5,126 nt of DNA from JBBSIG01 sp038232215 (GCA_038232215.1 JBBSIG010000191.1:1-5126), one strand, 5' to 3'. Positions 1 through 5,126 are shown, counted from the stretch's first letter. Translations and numbers: made by a program. The notes: a model not told the origin generated them from the letters alone.

Positions 1-152
1 AGCGGGGCTGGGTCGACGCGGCCGCCGCGCGCCGCCGCCTCGAGCGGCACCGCCGCGGCGAGCTCTCCGCCGGCGTCGAGCTCTGGCGTGTGCTCGGCCT
101 CGAGCTCTGGGCGCGTGCGGTCATCGACGCTACCGCGAGTGGTACCATGTGA
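1..152 (+). CDS. Asparagine synthase-like protein, C-terminal end (partial)
   Basis: This is the 3' end of a gene that begins before the window. The first complete codon is at 3 and the TGA stop is at 150-152, leaving 49 visible residues. The segment GWVDAAAARRRLERHRRGEL followed by VELWRVLGLELWARAVID closely resembles the extreme C-terminus of glutamine-hydrolysing asparagine synthases. In that family a helix with a basic 'xxHRxG' stretch precedes a conserved 'LWxLLxLELWxR' helix. The family transfers glutamine amide nitrogen to an ATP-activated carboxylate; in surface-glycan clusters, relatives amidate sugar acids or have unassigned roles. Neither the glutaminase domain nor the ATP site is visible, so the substrate cannot be judged. 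The stop lies 4 bases before the antitoxin ATG and inside that gene's putative operator. The call rests on one short motif, so it is probable rather than certain. Confidence 0.72.
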   Translation, partial: RGWVDAAAARRRLERHRRGELSAGVELWRVLGLELWARAVIDATASGTM

Positions 153-160
153 CCACATGG
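140..160 (+). promoter_or_regulatory. Putative leaderless promoter and palindromic operator of the toxin-antitoxin pair
   Basis: Several inverted repeats overlap at the antitoxin start. CCATGTG (145-151) and CACATGG (154-160) form a perfect 7-base-arm palindrome around a 2-base centre and include the ATG at 157. TGGTACCA (140-147) is a perfect 8-base palindrome overlapping it. GTGGT (139-143) and ACCAC (152-156) are a further inverted pair. TACCAT (143-148) fits the TANNNT -10 pattern and would place transcription start near 155-157, so the mRNA would begin at or just before the ATG. No Shine-Dalgarno sequence precedes that ATG, which agrees with leaderless translation. No convincing -35 is seen. 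Phd/YefM antitoxins commonly repress their own operon by binding such palindromes; that use here is inferred. Confidence 0.45.
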
Positions 161-423
161 CTTCGAGCATCGGTATCCGGGCACTTCGGGAGACCTTGAC
201 GGCGACGATTCGACGCGTGCGCGCGGGAGAGAGCTTCGAGGTGACGCACGACGGCGTGCCGGTGGCGCTGCTCTCCCCGTTGCCGGGCGGCCGCGTCGCA
301 CGCCTGCTCACGAGCGGAGATGCGACGGCGGGGAAGCCGCTGGAGCGCCCGCTCTCACGCTTCAGCTTCGTCGGACGGCTCACCGCCAGCGAGGCGCTCG
401 AGGAAGACCGCGCTGAGCGCTGA
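157..423 (+). CDS. Phd/YefM-family antitoxin of a type II toxin-antitoxin system
   Basis: This 88-residue protein fits the usual length of Phd/YefM antitoxins. Residues 5-42 (IGIRALRETLTATIRRVRAG, then ESFEVTHDGVPVALLSPL) match the N-terminal DNA-binding dimer fold, with the typical 'RxLRxxLxxxxxRVRAGExFxVTxxGxPVAxLxP' pattern. Residues 43-70 are a looser linker. The tail ASEALEEDRAER (77-88) is the acidic and basic C-terminal helix that in this family wraps around the partner toxin and blocks its active site. ATG 157 was chosen because the conserved fold begins within five residues of it; an upstream in-frame GTG at 88 would add 23 residues translated from the end of the preceding gene. The toxin overlaps its 3' end by 11 bases. 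By family precedent it neutralises the toxin and represses its own promoter at the palindromes around its start codon. Confidence 0.9.
   Translation: MASSIGIRALRETLTATIRRVRAGESFEVTHDGVPVALLSPLPGGRVARLLTSGDATAGKPLERPLSRFSFVGRLTASEALEEDRAER
400..406 (+). promoter_or_regulatory. Ribosome binding site supporting a CTG start for the toxin
   Basis: GAGGAAG is complementary to the anti-Shine-Dalgarno core and ends six bases before the CTG at 413. This is the only good ribosome binding site near the beginning of the PIN domain, and it lies within the last codons of the antitoxin gene. Terminating antitoxin ribosomes could also feed initiation here, which would help a weak CTG codon. Confidence 0.4.
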
Positions 424-832
424 GCCGCAGCTCGTCTATGCCGATTCGTCGGCACTAGTCAAGCTCGTGATCGAGGAGCCGGAGAGCGAGGCGCTCGCCG
501 CACACCTGACCGAGGGCGGGCGAGCTCTTGCGAGCAGCCGGATCGTCCTCGTGGAGGTCCCGCGGGCGACCAGGATCGCGAATCCCGCTCCCGAAGTGAG
601 CGCCGAGACCCGACGGCTGCTGGAATCGTGTCTTCTCGTCGACGTCAGCCGCGGGCTCCTGCAAGCTGCCGCCACGCTCACCTCGCACGACGTCCGCACG
701 CTCGACGCGATCCACCTCGCCACGGCGCGGCAGGTCGGGGTGGACGAGATGCTGGTCTACGACGAGCGTCTGGGCCAGGCCGCTCGGAATGCCGGACTCG
801 TCGTCTCGCATCCCGGCGCGACCGGCCCGTGA
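413..832 (+). CDS. vapC: VapC-like PIN-domain ribonuclease toxin
   Basis: This is a single PIN domain of about 139 residues, the normal size for VapC toxins, which are Mg2+-dependent RNases that cut tRNA, rRNA or mRNA when freed from antitoxin. Counting from the CTG at 413, all four acidic metal ligands are present: D11 in YADSSALVK, E48 in SSRIVLVEVPRA, D98 in TLDAIHLATA and D117 in VYDERL. The enzyme therefore looks intact. The start is uncertain. No ATG, GTG or TTG lies in frame between the antitoxin stop and the conserved Tyr-Ala-Asp, and the only upstream in-frame ATG, at 320, would add 31 residues read from the antitoxin gene. CTG 413 has a purine-rich GAGGAAG at 400-406, six bases upstream, and gives a typical VapC N-terminus. 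The stop overlaps the methyltransferase start. The C-terminal tail after about residue 130 is not distinctive. Confidence 0.9.
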   Translation: MSAEPQLVYADSSALVKLVIEEPESEALAAHLTEGGRALASSRIVLVEVPRATRIANPAPEVSAETRRLLESCLLVDVSRGLLQAAATLTSHDVRTLDAIHLATARQVGVDEMLVYDERLGQAARNAGLVVSHPGATGP

Positions 833-1683
833 GCGACCCGGTGGCGACGAACGAGCAGGTGCGCGCCTGGTGGAACCGGAACCCGATGTCGTACGACGTC
901 GACGAGCCGATCGGCCACGCGCCCGACTCGCCCGAGTACTTCCGCGAGCTCGATCGCCGCATCTTCCACCCGCGCGTCTTCCGACTCGCGACGCGGCCCG
1001 GGGGAAAGCCGTTCTCGCGCTTCGTCGACTTCGAGTCGCTGAGGGACAAGGACGTGCTCGAGGTCGGCCCGGGAAGCGGCATCGCCGTGCAGCTCTTCGC
1101 GGAGGCGGGCGCGCGTGTGACGGCCGTCGACCTGACCGACTGGGCGGTCGAGACGACTGGGAGGCGGCTGCGGGCATTCGACCTCGAGGCGACCGTCCTG
1201 CAGGGCGACGGCGAGGCGCTGCCGTTCGAGGACGCGTCGTTCGACCTCGTCTTCTCGTGGGGCGTCATCCACCACACGTCGGACATGGCGCGGGCGCTCG
1301 CCGAGCTCGTCCGGGTCTGCCGGCCGGGCGGCCGGGTCGTGCTGATGCTCTACCACCGGCACTCGCTCTTCTTCGGCGTCTACCGCGCCTTTGCGCGCTT
1401 CCTGCCGGTCGCCAGGCGGCTCGGGCTCCACTTCGAGGGTGCGCGCGCCGGCGAGCGCGAGGGGCTGATCGCGCGCCACTTCACGCGCCGGGAGGTGGAG
1501 ACGATGCTGCGCGGCGCAGGGCTCGAGCCGGAGGCGATCCAGCCGTACGGGCAGGACGCCGAGCTCCTGCCGCTGCCGCGCGCCCTCCGGCAGCCGATCA
1601 CCGACCGGCTGCCCGGGACGCTCAAGGACCGCCTGCTCGAGCGGCTGGGACATCAGCTCGGGATCGTCGCGCGCAAGCCCTAG
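829..1683 (+). CDS. Class I SAM-dependent methyltransferase
   Basis: This is a 284-residue soluble enzyme that transfers a methyl group from S-adenosylmethionine. The N-terminal NEQVRAWWNRNPMSYD (8-23) is a helix common in stand-alone methyltransferases of glycan and secondary-metabolite clusters. The SAM site follows: motif I VLEVGPGSG (76-84), the ribose-binding acid D101 in TAVDLTD, D127 in QGDGEALPF, and motif IV/V FDLVFSWGVIHHT (138-150), then LVRVCRPGGRVVLMLYHR (160-177), typical of the Methyltransf_11 group. HFTRREVETMLRGAGLE (217-233) is the usual C-terminal helix. The GTG at 829 overlaps the toxin stop as GTGA; a second in-frame GTG at 841 is possible. A longer reading from 628 would enter the toxin gene and is rejected. 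The substrate is unknown; the neighbours suggest a sugar or glycan hydroxyl or carboxyl group. Confidence 0.92.
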   Translation: MSDPVATNEQVRAWWNRNPMSYDVDEPIGHAPDSPEYFRELDRRIFHPRVFRLATRPGGKPFSRFVDFESLRDKDVLEVGPGSGIAVQLFAEAGARVTAVDLTDWAVETTGRRLRAFDLEATVLQGDGEALPFEDASFDLVFSWGVIHHTSDMARALAELVRVCRPGGRVVLMLYHRHSLFFGVYRAFARFLPVARRLGLHFEGARAGEREGLIARHFTRREVETMLRGAGLEPEAIQPYGQDAELLPLPRALRQPITDRLPGTLKDRLLERLGHQLGIVARKP

Positions 1684-2834
1684 TGCGGCTGCTGCAGCTG
1701 ACTCCGGCGGAGCTGACCCGGGACCCGCGCGCACGTCGCGCGGCGACGGCGGCGCTCGCGCGGGGGCTCGAGGTCGTCGGCGTCTGCGGCCGGGCCTCGG
1801 GCGAGCTCCCGGCCGCCCTCGCGAACGTGCGTGTGGTTCGCGTCGGACGTCCCAAGGAGCTCCGTGAGCGCGCGCTCGCCCCGCGCAGGGACCGGGCGCT
1901 CGTGCGCGAGCTGCGAGGGCTCTTCCGACTCGGGCGGCTCGGGGTCCGCACCACCCGACTGCGCCGCGGCGCGCGTGCGCTCGGGCGCCCGGACGTCGTC
2001 CACGCACACGACTTCGACACGCTGCCCGCCGGCTGGCTCGTCGCACGCAGCCACGGCGCCCGGCTCGTCTACGACGCGCACGAGCTGTACTCCGAGTTCG
2101 AGCCCGACCCGCCGCGCCTCTACCGCCGTACGACCCTCGCGCTCGAGGCGGCCCTCGCCCGCCGGGCCGACGCTGTCGTCACGGTCAGCGAGCCGATCGC
2201 CGGCGAGCTCGCGCGACGCCTGCGGCTCCCGCGCCGCCCGGGCGTGACCCTGAACGTCCCGGAGCTCGACCGCACCGAGCCGGACGGCACGGTCCGTGAA
2301 GGCCCGCTCCGGGCCGTCTACCACGGCTCCTTCGGCACCGGCCGGCCGCCGGAGCTGCTCCTCGAGGCACTGCGGGCGGCGCGGAACGTGCGCCTGACGT
2401 TGATGGTCGTGCGGCTCGATCCCGACGAGCTCTCGCGGCTGGTCGCCGTCGCCGGGCTCGCCGACCAGGTCGAGGTCGTAGCGCCCGTGCCACCGGACGA
2501 GGTCGGAGCGGCGCTGCGGCGGTTCGAGGTGGGAATCGTCTTCGACCGCCCCCAGACGCTGAACGGCGAGCTCTCACTGCCGAACAAGCTGTTCGAGTAC
2601 CTGATGGCCGGCCTCGCCGTCGTCGTGCCGCCGCTGCCGGCGCTGCGACCGATCGTGGAGGAGGGCGACGCCGGCCTCGTGTTCGAGCCCGGGCGGCTGG
2701 GCGAGGCGCTCGAGCGCCTCGCCGCGGATCGCGACGGCCTAGCCCGTATGCGGGCGCAGGCTCGCCGGCTCGCCGTCGAGCGGTTCAACGCCGAGGGACA
2801 GGCCGAAGCGCTCGCCCGCGCCTGGGGCGTCTGA
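1683..2834 (+). CDS. GT-B glycosyltransferase, GT4-like
   Basis: This 383-residue enzyme transfers a sugar from a nucleotide-sugar donor to a growing glycan, probably at the cytoplasmic face of the membrane. The GTG at 1683 shares one base with the methyltransferase stop (TAGTG) and gives MRLLQLTPAELTRDPRARRA, a common N-terminus in this family. The acceptor-side domain contains VVHAHDFDTLPAGWL (105-119), RLVYDAHELYSEFEPD (127-142) and DAVVTVSEPIAGELA (163-177). The donor-side domain begins near AVYHGSFGTGRPPELLLEAL (211-230) and carries SLPNKLFEYLMAG (298-310). E305 in that segment is the conserved glutamate that binds the donor ribose, and GDAGLVFEPG follows. There is no transmembrane segment. 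Length and motifs are complete. The donor and acceptor sugars cannot be read from the sequence. Confidence 0.93.
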   Translation: MRLLQLTPAELTRDPRARRAATAALARGLEVVGVCGRASGELPAALANVRVVRVGRPKELRERALAPRRDRALVRELRGLFRLGRLGVRTTRLRRGARALGRPDVVHAHDFDTLPAGWLVARSHGARLVYDAHELYSEFEPDPPRLYRRTTLALEAALARRADAVVTVSEPIAGELARRLRLPRRPGVTLNVPELDRTEPDGTVREGPLRAVYHGSFGTGRPPELLLEALRAARNVRLTLMVVRLDPDELSRLVAVAGLADQVEVVAPVPPDEVGAALRRFEVGIVFDRPQTLNGELSLPNKLFEYLMAGLAVVVPPLPALRPIVEEGDAGLVFEPGRLGEALERLAADRDGLARMRAQARRLAVERFNAEGQAEALARAWGV

Positions 2835-2836
2835 CG

Positions 2837-3970
2837 ATGGCCGAGACGAGGCGGCTCAGAGTCGCCCTGGGGCCCGTGGACGCGGCCGGGACGGGCTCCG
2901 CGCTCGCCGGCGGGCTGCGCGCCCTCGGCGTGGAGGCCGAGCTCGCGGTCGTCTTCTCCCACCCCTTCGGCTACGCGGCCGACCGGGTGCTCGACCGCCG
3001 GGCTCGCGTGTCCTACGCCCTCCGCCTTCCCCTCGCCCGCGACGTCCTCCACCTCCAGTTCGGGCGCTCGTTCCTCCCCGGGCTCGCGGACGCCGCCTGG
3101 GCGCGCGCCGCCGGCGCCACGCTCGTGGTGAGCCTGTACGGCGACGACTGCCGCCTCTACGGCCCCGCGCAGAGGCTCTTCCCCCCGCGGGGCCGGGTCG
3201 GTAACGCGTCCGGCGACCCCGCGGTCCGCAGCCGGCTGCGCCGACTCGGCCGCCTCTGCCACGCGGCGCTCGTCGGAGACCTCGAGCTCGCGACCTACGC
3301 CGCCCCCTTCTTCGACCGCCTCTACGTGACGCCGGTGCCCGTGCACGAGACGGTCGAGCCGCCCGAGCGGCCGCGGAGCCCGGCCCGGCCGCTCGTCGTC
3401 CTGCACGCCCCGAGCGACCCCGTGGTGAAGGGCAGCGCGGCGGTCTCGGCGGCGGTCGAGGCCGTCGCGGCGCGGCGGCCGGTCGAGTACCGGCTCCTGA
3501 CGGGCGTGCCGCACGCGGAGGTCGAGCTCGCGCACGCCGAGGCCGACGTCGTCGTCGACCAGCTGAACTCGGTCACCCCCGGCATCGTCGCCTACGAGGC
3601 GATGCGGCGCGGCCTGCCGGTGCTCTGCGAGCTCGACCCCGGCGCGCTGGCACCGTTCGGGCGCGAGGCGCCGATCGTGCGCGTCACGGCCGAGACGCTC
3701 GCGGACGAGCTGACAGCGCTCGTGGACGATCCCGAGCGACGCGTGGCCCTCGGGCGACGGGGAGAGGCGTACGTCGCCCGGGTGCACGCACCCGTACAGG
3801 TGGCGCGGGCCGCCCTCGCCGTGTACACGCACGCGCGGACAGGGCCTCCCGGCCTGTACGAGGCCACCGCCGAGGGGATCCGCGAGCTCGAGCCCGACGT
3901 GCTGCCCGGCCGCACGGGAGCTGTGCATCCTCCCGCTTCGGTACGTTCAGCCCGCCCGCCGCGCCGCTGA
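2837..3970 (+). CDS. Divergent GT-B glycosyltransferase-like protein
   Basis: This 377-residue protein starts two bases after the preceding stop, at an ATG. The first half has a Rossmann-like layout: RVALGPVDAAGTGSALAGGL (8-27) with a small-residue loop, DVLHLQFGRSFLPGL (69-83), and ATLVVSLYGDDCRLYGP (94-110), the counterpart of the 'GxD(V/C)R' segment of GT4-like enzymes. ALVGDLELATY (144-154) and VTPVPVHETV (164-173) mark the end of that domain. The second domain has VVLHAPSDPVVKGSAAV (187-203), RLLTGVPHAEVELAHAEADV (219-238), VVVDQLNSVTPGIVAYEAMRRG (238-259) and LPVLCEL. E254 matches the conserved donor-binding Glu. The C-terminal 40 residues are rich in Pro and Arg and look unconserved. 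It is probably the second sugar transferase of the cluster, but it is less canonical than its neighbour. Confidence 0.75.
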   Translation: MAETRRLRVALGPVDAAGTGSALAGGLRALGVEAELAVVFSHPFGYAADRVLDRRARVSYALRLPLARDVLHLQFGRSFLPGLADAAWARAAGATLVVSLYGDDCRLYGPAQRLFPPRGRVGNASGDPAVRSRLRRLGRLCHAALVGDLELATYAAPFFDRLYVTPVPVHETVEPPERPRSPARPLVVLHAPSDPVVKGSAAVSAAVEAVAARRPVEYRLLTGVPHAEVELAHAEADVVVDQLNSVTPGIVAYEAMRRGLPVLCELDPGALAPFGREAPIVRVTAETLADELTALVDDPERRVALGRRGEAYVARVHAPVQVARAALAVYTHARTGPPGLYEATAEGIRELEPDVLPGRTGAVHPPASVRSARPPRR

Positions 3971-3985
3971 GCCGCTCACGCCCCG

Positions 3986-4906
3986 ATGCAGATCCCGGAC
4001 ACAGAGGACGTCGCCGCCTCGCTCGCGGAGCGGCTCGCCGGACGCTACGCCGAGCTGCTGCCGCGCGCCGAGCTCGTCCCCGAGGTGCGGGCGGAGCGCT
4101 TCTCCGGCAAGCGGGTGCTCGTCACGGGGGCCGACGGCTTCGTCGGGCGGCGGATCGCCGAGCGGCTGGACGACCTCGGCGCCGACGCGTTCCTCACCGA
4201 CCTCGAGGATCTCGACGTCACGCGCGAGGAGCTCGTCGACCGTACGCTGCGTCGTCTCCGGCCGGACCTCGTGATCCACCTCGCCGCGATGAAGCACGCC
4301 CCGCTCGGAGAGGTGCACCCGCTCGAGACCGCGAACGTGAACGTGGTCGGCACCCACAACGTGGTCGAGGCCGCGAGGGTGGCCGGCGTCGCCCCGGGCG
4401 AGCTCGTCTTCGTCTCGACGTGCAAGGCCGCGGCTCCCGAGACCGTCTACGGCGCGACGAAGCTCGTCGGCGAGCGAATCGCGCTCCGCGCCGGCTACGC
4501 GGCCGTCCGGCTCGGGAACGTGCTCGCCTCGAGCGGCTCGGTGCTCGAGATCTGGCTCGCGCAGGCCCTGGGCGGCGATCCCCTGGCGGTGACGCCGTGC
4601 GAGCGCTACTGGCTGACGCCGGACGAGGCGGTCGGACTCGTCCTGGCCCCCTTCGAGCTCGGCCCGGGCCTCTATCACCTCGACGCCGGCGCGCCCGAGC
4701 CAGTGGAACGGCTCGCTCGGCGATTCCGCCCGGACGCCGAGCTGACGCACGTCCCTCCACGCCTCGGAGACCGGCTGGTGGAGCGCTTTCTCGCCGACGG
4801 CGAGCGCGCCTCCTCCACACGGCTCGACGGCATCCTCCGCATCGAGGAGAGCTGGGACGTCGCGCGCGGCTCGAACGTGGCCGCCGACGACGATCCGCCG
4901 CCGTGA
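3986..4906 (+). CDS. FlaA1/PseB/CapD-type NDP-sugar dehydratase/epimerase, short soluble form with Cys in the catalytic pair
   Basis: This 306-residue extended SDR is of the polysaccharide-biosynthesis type, which performs NAD(P)-assisted 4,6-dehydration and C5 epimerisation of UDP-GlcNAc-like sugars. It lacks the N-terminal membrane region of long CapD/WbpM proteins. KRVLVTGADGFVGRRIAERL (42-61) is the cofactor-binding site. VIHLAAMKHAPLGEVHPLET (96-115) and NVVGTHNVVEAA (119-130) are family hallmarks. VFVSTCKAAAPETVYGATK (141-159) holds the active site, with K147, Y155 and K159 in place. RLGNVLASSGSV (175-186) and ERYWLTPDEAVGLVL (206-220) match the sugar-binding region. FlaA1-type enzymes have Asp-Lys where this protein has C146-K147, so the exact reaction is open. 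ATG 3986 lies 15 bases after the preceding stop without a clear Shine-Dalgarno. The C-terminal tail after about residue 295 is acidic and proline-rich and looks dispensable. Confidence 0.9.
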   Translation: MQIPDTEDVAASLAERLAGRYAELLPRAELVPEVRAERFSGKRVLVTGADGFVGRRIAERLDDLGADAFLTDLEDLDVTREELVDRTLRRLRPDLVIHLAAMKHAPLGEVHPLETANVNVVGTHNVVEAARVAGVAPGELVFVSTCKAAAPETVYGATKLVGERIALRAGYAAVRLGNVLASSGSVLEIWLAQALGGDPLAVTPCERYWLTPDEAVGLVLAPFELGPGLYHLDAGAPEPVERLARRFRPDAELTHVPPRLGDRLVERFLADGERASSTRLDGILRIEESWDVARGSNVAADDDPPP

Positions 4907-4992
4907 CCGCGATCCTGGGACGCCTTCCCCGGCGTATCGTCGCGGTGCCCTTCGATCTCGAACCCGGCCGGCGCCACCGGCAACTCGATTAG
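4903..4992 (+). CDS. Possible 29-residue ORF overlapping the dehydratase stop; maybe a truncated remnant
   Basis: A GTG at 4903 overlaps the preceding TGA as GTGA, the same arrangement seen at 829, and reads MTAILGRLPRRIVAVPFDLE and nine further residues to TAG at 4990-4992. The peptide is basic and I do not recognise it. It could be a real small protein, the broken 5' end of a former operon member, or chance, because GTGA overlaps are common in GC-rich DNA. Its stop codon lies within the first copy of a GATTAGTT repeat. There is no clear ribosome binding site, so expression would rely on coupling to the dehydratase. Confidence 0.2.
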   Translation: MTAILGRLPRRIVAVPFDLEPGRRHRQLD

Positions 4993-5016
4993 TTGGCCAT
5001 GGCCGTGCCGGCCACC
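4987..5016 (+). repeat. Imperfect direct repeat, copy 1
   Basis: GATTAGTTGGC at 4987-4997, followed shortly by TGCCGGCCACC (5006-5016), pairs with a similar block beginning at 5092. The copy contains a perfect 10-base palindrome GGCCATGGCC (4995-5004) and a small stem TGGCC/GGCCA (5000-5004 with 5010-5014). No T-run follows, so an intrinsic terminator is not supported. The nature of the repeat is unknown. Confidence 0.35.
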
Positions 5017-5091
5017 CGCGGGCGGATGAAATCGGGGATGATCCGTGGGTCGCCTGCTGACGCCGGTTTTGCTTGGTGCCTGCGAGCCCGT

Positions 5092-5126
5092 GATTAGTTT
5101 GGCGTGGGAGCCTTGCCGGCACCCCG
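5092..5126 (+). repeat. Imperfect direct repeat, copy 2 (at window edge)
   Basis: GATTAGTTTGGC (5092-5103), then TGCCGGCACCCCG (5114-5126), repeats copy 1 with small insertions and substitutions, 105 bases downstream. TGCCGGCA (5114-5121) is a perfect palindrome. GGTGCC (5075-5080) and GGCACC (5118-5123) form an inverted pair around the first part of this copy. The window ends here, so whether more copies follow is unknown. No tRNA, integrase gene or insertion-sequence end is visible nearby. Confidence 0.35.

Noticed and set aside
76..110. Repeated TCGAGCTCTGG (76-86 and 100-110)
   Set aside because: Both copies encode the ELW helix residues of the same protein eight codons apart, so protein periodicity explains them.
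88..156. N-terminal extension of the antitoxin from GTG 88
   Set aside because: It covers the conserved C-terminal coding end of the asparagine-synthase-like gene in another frame, and the antitoxin fold begins right after ATG 157.
628..828. N-terminal extension of the methyltransferase from ATG 628
   Set aside because: It is an out-of-frame reading of the PIN toxin, rich in Arg, and the GTG at 829 overlapping the toxin stop is a better start.
789..1682. Long open frame running from 789 into the glycosyltransferase
   Set aside because: It is a shadow of the methyltransferase, giving low-complexity Arg/Ala/Pro protein; GTG 1683 starts the real conserved sequence.
2318..3928. 536-codon open frame on the minus strand
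   Set aside because: It is opposite two glycosyltransferase genes with recognisable motifs. Its product is Arg/Gly/Ala-rich without domains, as expected of GC-rich antisense frames.
4967..5014. Possible intrinsic terminators: stem GCCGG/CCGGC (4967-4971 with 4977-4981) and stem TGGCC/GGCCA (5000-5004 with 5010-5014)
   Set aside because: Stems are only five base pairs and neither is followed by a T-run; such stems are frequent by chance at this GC content.
4987..5103. GATTAGTT(T)GGC repeats as CRISPR or integron attC sites
   Set aside because: There are only two degenerate copies with a 105-base interval, no GTTRRRY core, and no cas or integrase gene.
3947..5122. 391-codon open frame on the minus strand covering the dehydratase
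   Set aside because: The + strand dehydratase motifs are clear and the minus-strand product is compositionally biased. The part beyond the dehydratase gene (4907-5122) shows no recognisable sequence either.

Overview
The window is very GC-rich (sampled 60-base stretches run about 60-72% G+C) and uses GTG starts and overlapping stop/start junctions. It suggests a high-GC actinobacterium, possibly of the Thermoleophilia type. The taxon is inferred from base composition and protein style, not from a marker gene. All credible genes lie on the + strand and are packed with almost no intergenic space.

Layout. Positions 1-152 hold the last 49 codons of a gene whose C-terminus resembles asparagine synthase (glutamine-hydrolysing). 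A type II toxin-antitoxin pair follows: a Phd/YefM-like antitoxin (157-423) and a VapC-like PIN-domain RNase (413-832). The toxin's only plausible nearby start is a CTG codon. A nested pair of palindromes and a TANNNT -10-like hexamer sit across the asparagine synthase stop and the antitoxin ATG, so this pair may have its own leaderless, autoregulated promoter. The toxin stop overlaps the start of a class I SAM-dependent methyltransferase (829-1683). Next come a GT-B (GT4-like) glycosyltransferase (1683-2834), a second, more divergent GT-B-like protein (2837-3970), and a soluble FlaA1/PseB/CapD-type NDP-sugar dehydratase/epimerase (3986-4906). The last 220 bases hold a possible 29-codon ORF overlapping the dehydratase stop, and two imperfect direct repeats about 105 bases apart.

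How the genes work together. An asparagine-synthase-type amidotransferase, a methyltransferase, two glycosyltransferases and a nucleotide-sugar dehydratase are what is expected in a cluster making a decorated cell-surface polysaccharide or glycan. The dehydratase would make an activated deoxy-sugar, the glycosyltransferases would assemble the chain, and the methyltransferase and perhaps the amidotransferase would modify it. The unusual points are the toxin-antitoxin pair inserted into, and translationally linked with, this operon, and a Cys in place of the expected catalytic Asp in the dehydratase motif. I see no RNA gene, CRISPR array or insertion sequence. I found nothing that amounts to a clearly new system; the best leads are listed as findings.
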